Positions 16,582 to 23,658 of a DNA stretch of 64,000 bases are shown one piece after another. The translations under genes were made by a program, and so were the position numbers. The DNA comes from an uncultured Prevotellaceae bacterium (GTDB lineage: Bacteria > Bacteroidota > Bacteroidia > Bacteroidales > Muribaculaceae): NCBI GenBank assembly GCA_900318535.1, contig ONKU01000001.1, positions 62,001 through 126,000 on the forward strand, read 5' to 3'. The notes beneath the pieces are model-generated. The model worked only from the letters and a program-made list of their open reading frames with translations. It did not search any database and had not been told where the DNA came from. The stretch's first letter is position 1. Each line of letters begins with the position of its first letter.

Positions 16582-17862
16582 TTACCATGCGAACATGGGA
16601 TAGTCCTTCATCATCTCGTTGACCTTACCACGAACGGCGGCGATCACTGCCTCGTCCTCGGGGGCACGCAGAACGGTGTCGATGAGCTCGACGATATCGC
16701 CCATCTTGTCCTCCTTGAGGCCACGGGTGGTGATGGCGGGAGTGCCCAGACGCAGACCGCTGGTCTGGAAGGCGCTGCGGTCGTCGAAGGGAACCATATT
16801 CTTGTTGACGGTGATGTCGGCAGCAACGAGGGCAGCCTCGGCAACCTTACCGGTCAACTCGGGATACTTGGTGCGCAGGTCAACCAACATGCAGTGGTTG
16901 TCGGTACCGCCCGAGCAGATCTTGTAACCCTTGTCGATGAGGGCCTGGGCCATGGCGGCAGCGTTGGTGCGCACCTGGATGGCATAGTCCTTGAACGAGG
17001 GCTGGAGAATCTCACCGAAGGCGACAGCCTTAGCGGCAATCACGTGCTCGAGGGGACCGCCCTGCACGCCGGGGAAGACGGCACTGTCGAGCAGCGACGA
17101 CATCTTGCGGATGACTCCCTTCTTGGTGGTCTTGCCCCAGGGGTTGTCGAAGTCCTTACCCAGCAGGATGATACCGCCACGGGGACCGCGCAGGGTCTTG
17201 TGGGTGGTGCTGGTAACGATGTGGGCATACTTCAAGGGGTTGTTCAGCAGACCTGCAGCGATCAGGCCGGCGGGGTGTGCCATGTCGATCATGAGCAGTG
17301 CGCCCACGCTGTCGGCAATCTTGCGCATGCGCTCGTAGTCCCACTCGCGGCTGTAGGCGCTGGCGCCACCAACGATCAGCTTGGGACGCTCGCGCTGTGC
17401 CACCTCTTCCATCTGGTCATAGTCCACCAGGTTGGTGTCGGGGGTAACGTTATATTCACAAGCCTGGAACATCAAACCCGAGAAGTTAACGGGGCTACCA
17501 TGTGACAGGTGACCGCCATGAGCCAGGTTCAGACCCATGAACTTGTCGCCGGGTTTGAGGCAAGCCATAAAGACGGCCATGTTGGCCTGGGCACCCGAGT
17601 GGGGCTGCACGTTCACGTACTCGGCATCGAAGATCTGTTTCAGACGGTCGATGGCGACGTTCTCGCTCTCGTCAACGCACTGGCAACCGCCGTAGTAGCG
17701 GTGGCCGGGGTAACCCTCGGCATACTTGTTGGTCAGGCAGCTGCCCATGGCCTGCATAACCTGGTCGCTCACGAAGTTCTCGCTGGCAATCAGCTCAATA
17801 CCATGTTTTTGACGCAGATGTTCACGCTCGATAATGTCAAAAATCACTTTGTCTCGTTCCAT
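16582..17862 (-). CDS. glyA: Serine hydroxymethyltransferase
   Basis: PLP enzyme converting serine and THF to glycine and methylene-THF, the main source of one-carbon units used by FolD and thymidylate synthesis. 426 residues, normal length. Visible motifs: LIASENFVS near the start, the tyrosine-rich [11 protein letters not shown], the [12 protein letters not shown] stretch, [12 protein letters not shown] (cofactor Asp-His), and the PLP-lysine motif [15 protein letters not shown]. Upstream, a flavin reductase gene ends 66 bases before the start, with a GAGACGC palindrome in the gap and no full -7 box, so co-transcription is likely. The leader is AACTAAAAA-rich. Confidence 0.97.
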   Translation of the reverse strand: MERDKVIFDIIEREHLRQKHGIELIASENFVSDQVMQAMGSCLTNKYAEGYPGHRYYGGCQCVDESENVAIDRLKQIFDAEYVNVQPHSGAQANMAVFMACLKPGDKFMGLNLAHGGHLSHGSPVNFSGLMFQACEYNVTPDTNLVDYDQMEEVAQRERPKLIVGGASAYSREWDYERMRKIADSVGALLMIDMAHPAGLIAAGLLNNPLKYAHIVTSTTHKTLRGPRGGIILLGKDFDNPWGKTTKKGVIRKMSSLLDSAVFPGVQGGPLEHVIAAKAVAFGEILQPSFKDYAIQVRTNAAAMAQALIDKGYKICSGGTDNHCMLVDLRTKYPELTGKVAEAALVAADITVNKNMVPFDDRSAFQTSGLRLGTPAITTRGLKEDKMGDIVELIDTVLRAPEDEAVIAAVRGKVNEMMKDYPMFAW

Positions 17863-17888
17863 TGATTTTTAGTTTTTTAGTTTTTGTA

Positions 17889-17910
17889 GAGACGCAAAAT
17901 CTTGCGTCTC
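17889..17910. repeat. GAGACGC interspersed palindrome, copy 1
   Basis: A 22-base near-perfect palindrome, GAGACGCAAAAT then CTTGCGTCTC, preceded by TTGTA. The same 22 bases recur at 50154-50175 and, inverted, at 50209-50230. Here it lies between the flavin reductase and glyA genes. Confidence 0.85.
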
Positions 17911-17928
17911 GGTTTGTTAGTATTAAAG

Positions 17929-18507
17929 TTATTTAGTCGTTTTCGGTTTCTTGCGCACCGACCAGCCGAAGTGGCCCAGCTCCTCGCCCAGCGAGTAGTA
18001 GTGGCCGTGGCAGTAGGTAATCAGGTCAGCGGCCTGGAGGTCAAGGGCTCCGGTGTCGGGGTCGATGTAGCGGTCGTCGGCGATGACGTTCATCACCTCG
18101 GCGATGAACATGTCGTGGGTGCCCAGCCGCATGATGTCGCGCACACGGCACTCGATGCTCACGGGAGCCTCCTGAATGTAGGGAGCGGCAACGGTCTCGC
18201 CCTTGACGGGGGTCAATCCCATCTCACGCCACTTGTCATAGTCACGCCCCGAACGCACGCCGCACCAGTCGGTGGCACGCGCCAGGTCGCGGGTGGTCAA
18301 GTTGAGGGTGAAGGCCATGTTGCGCTCCACGATGCCGTGGCTGTGGCGCTCGGGCCTGATGGACACATAGCACAGAGCCGGATCGCTGCAAATGGTGCCC
18401 GTCCATGCGGCCGTGAAGACGTTGTACTCCTCGGGCGACGCCCCGCAGCTGACCAGCATCGCGGGCAGCGGGTATATCATGGTTCCAGGTCTCCAGTTCT
18501 GCTTCAT
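17929..18507 (-). CDS. Flavin reductase family (flavoredoxin-type) protein
   Basis: 192 residues matching the FMN-binding split-barrel flavin reductase-like family, which includes flavoredoxin and short-chain flavin reductases. The opening KQNWRPGTMIYPLPAMLVSCG and the TAAWTGTICSDPALCYVSIRP segment form the FMN-binding part; HDMFIAEVMNVIADDRYID is the typical later strand pair. A C-terminal HFGWSVRKK tail follows. It has a -7 box at 18555-18562 and a leader made almost wholly of CTAG/CTAAG repeats. Downstream lies glyA, probably in the same transcript. The electron partner is unknown. Confidence 0.85.
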   Translation of the reverse strand: MKQNWRPGTMIYPLPAMLVSCGASPEEYNVFTAAWTGTICSDPALCYVSIRPERHSHGIVERNMAFTLNLTTRDLARATDWCGVRSGRDYDKWREMGLTPVKGETVAAPYIQEAPVSIECRVRDIMRLGTHDMFIAEVMNVIADDRYIDPDTGALDLQAADLITYCHGHYYSLGEELGHFGWSVRKKPKTTK

Positions 18508-18545
18508 CTATCTAAGTTTCTAGTCTCTAGTCCTTAGTTCTTGAG
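18508..18545 (-). repeat. AACTAG/CTAAG repeat leader before the flavin reductase gene
   Basis: Read on the minus strand, the leader runs GAACTAAGGACTAGAGACTA then GAAACTTAGATAG directly into the ATG at 18507. This is the same sense arrangement as before pruA (32252-32290). Confidence 0.65.
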
Positions 18546-18554
18546 TTCAAGATG

Positions 18555-18562
18555 CAAAAGTA
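18555..18562 (-). promoter_or_regulatory. -7 box for the flavin reductase-glyA unit
   Basis: The minus strand reads TACTTTTG, a full TAnnTTTG match, 47 bases before the start codon. Confidence 0.65.
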
Positions 18563-18668
18563 GGCATTTTTTCCTTAACGCGGGGTGTTTTTGAGGCTTT
18601 TTTTCGGCAGTTTGTCGGTTGTTAATAACTTTCTTTTGGAGTATGGTGGACAAGGGCTGGAAAATGCT

Positions 18669-18676
18669 TAATTTTG
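18669..18676 (+). promoter_or_regulatory. -7 box for the first deoxynucleoside kinase gene
   Basis: TAATTTTG, a full TAnnTTTG match, 32 bases before the GTG start at 18709. Confidence 0.6.
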
Positions 18677-18708
18677 TGGATTGTAAAACAACCTATCCTA
18701 ACTGAACC

Positions 18709-19335
18709 GTGCACATCGTTATAGCAGGAAATATCGGTAGCGGTAAATCCACTCTGGCCGAGATGCTAGCCAAGCATTACGGCTGGGAACCGTTTATGGA
18801 ACCCGTGGTTGACAACCCCTACCTGAGCGACTATTACAAGGACATCAAGCGCTGGTCGTTTGCCCTGGAGGTGTTTTTCCTGAAGCAGCGCTTCAAGGAC
18901 ATCCTGGGCATCAATGCGAGCGACAAGGCCATCATCCAGGACCGCAGCATCTTTGAGGGCGTGTACATCTTTGCTGCCAACAACCACGACATGGGCAACA
19001 TGGATGACCGTGACTTTGAGACCTATATGGAGCTGTTTGAGCAAATGATGACCATCGTGCGCCTGCCCGACCTGATGATCTACCTGCGCTCGAGTGTGCC
19101 CCACCTGGTGGACAACATCCGCAAGCGCGGGCGCGACTACGAGCAGACGATGCCGCTGCAGTACCTGTCGAACCTGAACGAGCGCTACGAGCAGTTTGTG
19201 ATGAATACCTACCAGGGTCGCAAACTCGTCATCGACGTGGACGACATGGACTACAAGAACCGTCCCGAGGACTTCGCCGCCATCGTGGACAAAATCGACG
19301 CGACGATGTTCGGCATCTTCGGGCCACTGGATTGA
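18709..19335 (+). CDS. Deoxynucleoside kinase (first of a tandem pair)
   Basis: 208 residues of the deoxynucleoside kinase family (dCK/dGK/TK2 fold), which salvages deoxynucleosides by 5'-phosphorylation. The P-loop is GNIGSGKST at 7-15, the QDRS motif (conserved Asp-Arg) is at 77-80, and the lid arginines lie in IRKRGRDYEQTM. It starts with GTG, supported by the P-loop spacing seen in its neighbour. It aligns without gaps to the next gene over at least the first 90 residues, so the two arose by duplication. The pairing recalls the deoxyadenosine/deoxyguanosine kinase heterodimers of lactobacilli. Its base specificity cannot be read from sequence. Confidence 0.92.
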   Translation: MHIVIAGNIGSGKSTLAEMLAKHYGWEPFMEPVVDNPYLSDYYKDIKRWSFALEVFFLKQRFKDILGINASDKAIIQDRSIFEGVYIFAANNHDMGNMDDRDFETYMELFEQMMTIVRLPDLMIYLRSSVPHLVDNIRKRGRDYEQTMPLQYLSNLNERYEQFVMNTYQGRKLVIDVDDMDYKNRPEDFAAIVDKIDATMFGIFGPLD

Positions 19336-19349
19336 CCGCAGATTGCCTC

Positions 19350-19373
19350 ACGCTAAGACGCTAAGGCGCTAAG
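19350..19373. repeat. Short tandem repeat ACGCTAAG x3
   Basis: Two exact ACGCTAAG units and one GCGCTAAG unit sit head to tail between the two kinase genes, 15 bases after the first stop. Confidence 0.75.
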
Positions 19374-19412
19374 TTATTATTAACAAGAACTAAATCTAAA
19401 ACATAATAAGAT

Positions 19413-20048
19413 ATGCATATCGCAGTAGCAGGAAACATCGGCAGCGGCAAGACGACCTTGACCAAGCTGCTCGCCAAACATTACGGCTGGAGCCCGCGGT
19501 TTGAGCCCGTGGACAACAACCCCTATCTGGAAGATTTCTATGCCGACATGTCGCGCTGGTCATTCAACCTGCAGATCTACTTCCTGAACAAGCGCTTCAA
19601 GGAAGTGGTGGAAATCTCGCAGAGCGAGATCGACATCATCCAGGACCGCACAATCTATGAGGACGCGTGCATCTTTGCCCCTAACCTGCATGGCCAGGGA
19701 CTGATGAGTGACCGCGACTTCAACAACTACAAAGACCTGTTCGAGCTGATGATGTCGCTCGTGAAAATGCCCGACCTGATGATCTACATCCGCTCGACCA
19801 TCCCCAACCTGGTGCAGCAGATCCAGAAACGCGGCCGCGACTACGAGCAGACCATGCGCCTGGACTATCTGGAAGGCCTGAACAAGCGCTATGAGGACTG
19901 GATTGCCGACTACAAGGGCAACCTGGTCGTGATCAACGGCGACGAGATCAAGTTCGGCGACAGCGAGGAGGATTTCCAGAAGGTGTGCGACAAAATCGAC
20001 GCCAACCTGTACGGCATCTTCTCACCCTTCAACCAGCAGCGGCCGTAA
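19413..20048 (+). CDS. Deoxynucleoside kinase (second of a tandem pair)
   Basis: 211 residues, paralogous to the preceding kinase. P-loop GNIGSGKTT at 7-15, QDRT at 77-80 where the first copy has QDRS, and the same IQKRGRDYEQTM lid. The substrate-facing stretches differ (SPRFEPVDNNPYLEDF versus EPFMEPVVDNPYLSDY; YEDACIFAPN versus FEGVYIFAAN), which fits different base preferences. The start ATG is preceded by an A-rich, AACTAAATCTAAAAC leader. There is no -7 box in the 77-base gap, so it probably shares the first gene's transcript. Confidence 0.92.
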   Translation: MHIAVAGNIGSGKTTLTKLLAKHYGWSPRFEPVDNNPYLEDFYADMSRWSFNLQIYFLNKRFKEVVEISQSEIDIIQDRTIYEDACIFAPNLHGQGLMSDRDFNNYKDLFELMMSLVKMPDLMIYIRSTIPNLVQQIQKRGRDYEQTMRLDYLEGLNKRYEDWIADYKGNLVVINGDEIKFGDSEEDFQKVCDKIDANLYGIFSPFNQQRP

Positions 20049-20091
20049 CGATCCCTGCGACCGGTTTTACGAGAGAAACATATTTTTGTGT

Positions 20092-20099
20092 TACCTTTG
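20092..20099 (+). promoter_or_regulatory. -7 box abutting a GTG start codon
   Basis: TACCTTTG, a full TAnnTTTG match, with 4 bases before the GTG at 20104. The same spacing occurs before the YqgE gene, so it predicts a leaderless mRNA and fixes the start. Confidence 0.7.
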
Positions 20100-20103
20100 C
20101 ACC

Positions 20104-20649
20104 GTGATTGGCAAGCATGTCATCTGCATCGGGGTGGCGTTGCTGTGTATCCTTGTACCAGCAACGGCACAGGTGAGCGTTGACCACCAGCGTGGTGACG
20201 GCTCGCGCTACGTGTGCTCACGGCAGGAGGTAATGTATGACGACTTTTTCCACGCCGCACGTTTTGCCGTTGCTGCAACGGCCGACGCCAGCGGGCTGGT
20301 GACCTTCTCGCTGGAGGTGACCTATGACGAAGGGCTGCTGGAAGTGCTGCAGGGCGACAGCCTGACGCTGGTGGTGCGCGGCGGTGACCGCATCGTGCTC
20401 AAGACGGACCGCGACGTGACCCGTGCCGACATCCTCAAACGCCATTACCGCACCTATAACGACTACTACGTGACCTGTCATTACCTGATGAGTTCATACG
20501 ATATCCAGCGCATTACCCGCAACCGCGTGACCAAACTATCGGCCCAGACCCAAAATTTCACGTTTGACCGCAAGCTGGAGAAATTCGAGGACCGCTTCAG
20601 GCGACAGTTTACTGCCGTGTACCGCTACCTGATGGGCGGAAACCGATAA
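20104..20649 (+). CDS. Small secreted protein of unknown function
   Basis: 181 residues from a GTG start chosen because the -7 box ends four bases earlier and because it gives a clean signal peptide (VIGKHVICIGVALLCILVPATAQ region, cleavage after ATA). The mature part has beta strands (GLVTFSLEVTYDEG, DSLTLVVRGGDRIVL), a YNDYYVTCHYLMSSYDIQRI segment and a basic C-terminal helix (KLEKFEDRFRRQFTAVYRYL). I do not recognise the family. It lies between the kinases and the M23 hydrolase and ends at a shared bidirectional terminator. It is probably periplasmic or surface-located. Confidence 0.72.
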   Translation: MIGKHVICIGVALLCILVPATAQVSVDHQRGDGSRYVCSRQEVMYDDFFHAARFAVAATADASGLVTFSLEVTYDEGLLEVLQGDSLTLVVRGGDRIVLKTDRDVTRADILKRHYRTYNDYYVTCHYLMSSYDIQRITRNRVTKLSAQTQNFTFDRKLEKFEDRFRRQFTAVYRYLMGGNR

Positions 20650-20667
20650 ACGGATTTCAGGAGACAA

Positions 20668-20703
20668 AAATGAGAGCGACCGGATCACCGGACGCTCTCA
20701 TTT
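20668..20703. terminator. Bidirectional terminator between convergent genes
   Basis: AAATGAGAGCG (20668-20678) pairs with CGCTCTCATTT (20693-20703), with an inner CCGG/CCGG pair. The minus strand continues TTTTTG after the stem, a good T tract for the M23 gene; the plus strand serves the small secreted protein gene. Confidence 0.8.
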
Positions 20704-20726
20704 CATCAATTATGAAGTACTTATTT

Positions 20727-21746
20727 TTATTTCACGCGCAGGACTTTGCCCTCGGCAACGTCATCGCCAGTGAGGCCGTTGAGCTTCTTGAGCTGTGCAA
20801 CGGTCATGCCGTTGTTCTTGGCGATCTTCGTCAGGTTGTCACCCTGGCGCACCTTGTAGGTCGAGCGGCTATCTTGGCGGCTCTCCTTGGTGGACTTGCG
20901 GGTGCTGGCCACGGCCTGGTCTTTCTTGTTGTTATTGCTGCTCTTCTTGTTTGCAGTTTCCTTTTCTTCGGCAGACTTTTTAGCCTGGTTGTAACGCTTG
21001 CTGGGAGCATAGTCACGAGCCTTGGTATAATTAGCCTTAGAGAAGGTGTAGCTGTCGGTGTGGGTGCAGCGGTTAGCAAAGTCGAAGATTGCCTCGGGAT
21101 TGATGGCATAGCCCATGAAACGGGTCTCAAAATGCAGGTGGGGACCAGTGCTGCGACCGGTGTTGCCGCTCAAAGCGATGGGCTGACCAGCCTTGACATA
21201 CTGGTCGGGCTTCACCAGGAAGCGAGACAGGTGGCCATAAACAGTCTCCAGGCCATTCTCGTGACGCACAATCACATAGAAGCCGTAACCGCCACGTTCA
21301 AATCGGGTCAAGCGCACGCGGCCTGAGAATGCCGAGTAAACAGTATCGCCAATAGCGGCACGCAGGTCGATACCCTTGTGGGTTCGGCCGAACTGGGGAC
21401 GGTAGCCGTAATGCGAGGTCACGTAATTACCCTTAATGGGCATCACATAGTGACGAACGTCAAGCACCTTGGTGTTAGGCACGTTGGCGTCCTTATAGCA
21501 GTTCACGAGATTGCTCTCCCAGCCCTCGGTATAGATGTCGGGTTCGGGCTCGCACTCCTCATACAGGTCGGCAGCATATTTTTGAGCTTCCTGAACTCGG
21601 ATTTGGTCCTTCACTCGGTTTTGCTTGGCGAGCAGGTCGTTGTGCATCTTACTGTAACTGGATGCCGACTGCAGGTTTTGGGCAGATGTGCCAAGCGCAA
21701 AAAGGGTTATCGCCGTCAAGGCGAAAAATAAACGTTTTATAATCAT
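20727..21746 (-). CDS. Secreted M23 metallopeptidase with LysM domain
   Basis: 339 residues. Signal peptide 1-22 (ends TSAQ). The lysostaphin-type M23 zinc endopeptidase domain covers about 100-225: His123 and Asp127 in RTHKGIDLR, His172 in VYGHLSR, and His203/His205 in GPHLHFE, so all ligands are present. A lysine/serine-rich linker (about 245-293) leads to a C-terminal LysM domain (about 295-339, YKVRQGDNLTKIA), which binds peptidoglycan. It is probably a periplasmic cross-link hydrolase for wall growth or division. It is monocistronic with a -7 box at 21787-21794 and a strong terminator after the stop. Confidence 0.95.
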   Translation of the reverse strand: MIIKRLFFALTAITLFALGTSAQNLQSASSYSKMHNDLLAKQNRVKDQIRVQEAQKYAADLYEECEPEPDIYTEGWESNLVNCYKDANVPNTKVLDVRHYVMPIKGNYVTSHYGYRPQFGRTHKGIDLRAAIGDTVYSAFSGRVRLTRFERGGYGFYVIVRHENGLETVYGHLSRFLVKPDQYVKAGQPIALSGNTGRSTGPHLHFETRFMGYAINPEAIFDFANRCTHTDSYTFSKANYTKARDYAPSKRYNQAKKSAEEKETANKKSSNNNKKDQAVASTRKSTKESRQDSRSTYKVRQGDNLTKIAKNNGMTVAQLKKLNGLTGDDVAEGKVLRVK

Positions 21747-21786
21747 TTTTGGTTGTATTCTAAGCCTATTTGTTTTTAAGAACGTC

Positions 21787-21794
21787 CAAAATTA
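21787..21794 (-). promoter_or_regulatory. -7 box for the M23/LysM gene
   Basis: The minus strand reads TAATTTTG, a full TAnnTTTG match, 40 bases before the ATG at 21746. Confidence 0.6.
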
Positions 21795-21973
21795 CTCATT
21801 TATTTTATAAGAGGAGGCATTTAGTCTGCTAAAAAGTGTAAAGTTTGGTTTAGTTCTCTAAACAAAGCAAATCAACTCACTGAATATCAACGAAATAAAA
21901 AAATTCACAAATGCAAACAGTTTTAATTTTGAAATTGGACTGTAGTCACTTTTCTATGACCCCACCTATTAAG

Positions 21974-22012
21974 AAATTGGCCAGAACGATTTGACACATT
22001 CTGGCCCAATTT
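21974..22012 (-). terminator. Hairpin downstream of the beta-helix gene
   Basis: AAATTGGCCAGAA at 21974-21986 pairs with TTCTGGCCCAATTT at 21999-22012, with one unpaired base. It lies 17 bases past the stop on the minus strand and is followed by TTAATAGG. The rest of 21795-21973 is AT-rich with nothing recognisable. Confidence 0.65.
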
Positions 22013-22028
22013 GAAATCATTCGCTGAA

Positions 22029-23606
22029 TCAGTTCCATGAGTTGGACACGTCAACCACGTTAGTCGAATTGGTGACGTCGACCGGCTGTGAAATACTGAT
22101 GTCATTTGGCAATGTGTTACCCATGATGATCATGCCGTTAGAATTGTTTGAAACAATCAGTGTTGACGGTGTCGATTCAGCATTCACGGTGGTGATGTTG
22201 TTGTTCGAGATAATGACATCATCGAGATAATTGCCCGCAAACAAGGGACATTTCAACCCCTTGATGGTATTACCTGTAATGAGCAACCCGCCACCGTGCC
22301 TTGAAGATGTAGATTTGAGAAAATCAAACACATATTCGGTTATATTGTTGAAGGTGTTGTTGCGGATGATGTTGAACTTGCCCACCGTTGCATATTCCTC
22401 GTCGCTGCAGCCGTGGTTGAAGGATGTGATGGTATTGCCCTCCACAATCACATCGGTCACATCCTGGCAGAAGAACACGCCAGCACCGCGTTCGCCATTT
22501 CCTGTCATCGAGTTTCCCGTGACGACGGCGCCTTTAAACACAGTACCCAAATGTACACCAGACATTGCATTATTCTGGATCGAACAGTTCTTGACATAGA
22601 GTCCACCCTCACCCTGGTCGCTAAGGGCGTCATAGGAAGCGTTGATGAGTTTGCAATGAACAATGGCATGGTTATAAGAGTGCTTATTGTAGGAAATGCC
22701 GTTGACCTTATTTGCCCCGTAAGCGTCAAAGTGAATGCAGGCATTAGTCCACTCCAAGGGCTCGTAAGTCACACCATTGTAGCTCGGTCCATCGGTCTGG
22801 CGGTTGCCATCCAGACAGATGTCATGGATATAGACATTGATGCACTCATCCTTGAAACCCCAGGAACGCAGGATGGGAAACGATGTGGATAATACCGCAC
22901 CTACCGGATGCGAAGTGACCACCCCATGTTTCTCGCTGTCATGGGCGCTCTTGATTTTGACCTCATATTTTTTCGTCCCATTCTCAACAATCATGCTGTC
23001 GTTGATTTCGATAATTTCGCCGTAAGTGCAATACCTTGCCTTGGTGTTTTCGGGTATAAACGGATTATTCGAAAAAGAGATAAAACAGTGGTCACCAACA
23101 TGGTAGCCGCTGATGCCATCCACCATGACAGAAATGGAGTTGTATTCATCGTCATTGTAAACTCCGGTCGAAATGGAATTGGTGAGTTTGTGCCATGCAG
23201 CAGGGAACTTCTTGATGATGGAGGTGAAGCCATCACCATACACTTCCATGCCGCTCACGAGCGTCAACGGGCGACGGATCATGTAAGTGCCACGGGGGAT
23301 ATATACCGCCATCTTTTTGGCGGCAGCAGTGGCAAATAACCGCTCCAGCGCCTCGGTGTCATCGGTCACACCGTCACCTACAGCGCCGAAGTCGGTCGCC
23401 GAGAGGGAACCTTGAGCCACTGTGTTGCCTCCTTCTTCCCCCGTCAGCAAGTAATCGATAAGATCGGTCACGTCTTTGATGTTGGCCACATTATCGATAT
23501 TCACATCAGGCAAGATGATGTTGGCACTGGCAGTTGCAGGCATCAAGGATACCACCAACAGGCAGGTCACTAACACAGTCTTGAATTTACCTATGATATG
23601 ATTCAT
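22029..23606 (-). CDS. Secreted right-handed beta-helix (pectate lyase-like) protein with N-terminal half-dockerin
   Basis: 525 residues. Signal peptide 1-28 (ends TASA). A single dockerin-like repeat follows at about 33-55 (DVNIDNVANIKDVTDLIDYLL), half of the usual two and N-terminal rather than C-terminal. From 73 comes FGAVGDGVTDD, the classic entry to the pectate_lyase_3/GH28-like beta-helix, and then many coil repeats with NN ladders (RNNTFNNI, ISNNNIT, VSNNSNG) to the end. Such folds cleave or bind acidic polysaccharides, but I cannot point to a catalytic acid pair. It starts 52 bases after recG with no -7 box in between, so it may read through from ispD-recG. Confidence 0.88.
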   Translation of the reverse strand: MNHIIGKFKTVLVTCLLVVSLMPATASANIILPDVNIDNVANIKDVTDLIDYLLTGEEGGNTVAQGSLSATDFGAVGDGVTDDTEALERLFATAAAKKMAVYIPRGTYMIRRPLTLVSGMEVYGDGFTSIIKKFPAAWHKLTNSISTGVYNDDEYNSISVMVDGISGYHVGDHCFISFSNNPFIPENTKARYCTYGEIIEINDSMIVENGTKKYEVKIKSAHDSEKHGVVTSHPVGAVLSTSFPILRSWGFKDECINVYIHDICLDGNRQTDGPSYNGVTYEPLEWTNACIHFDAYGANKVNGISYNKHSYNHAIVHCKLINASYDALSDQGEGGLYVKNCSIQNNAMSGVHLGTVFKGAVVTGNSMTGNGERGAGVFFCQDVTDVIVEGNTITSFNHGCSDEEYATVGKFNIIRNNTFNNITEYVFDFLKSTSSRHGGGLLITGNTIKGLKCPLFAGNYLDDVIISNNNITTVNAESTPSTLIVSNNSNGMIIMGNTLPNDISISQPVDVTNSTNVVDVSNSWN

Positions 23607-23658
23607 AATTGTTATGTATTTGAAATGATGGTTGTTATTATTGAAAAATGATCATTCG

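Noticed and set aside
17863-17928. Tetrahydrofolate or glycine riboswitch before glyA
   Set aside because: The 66-base gap is filled by the AACTAAAAA leader and a simple palindrome; no riboswitch core fits.
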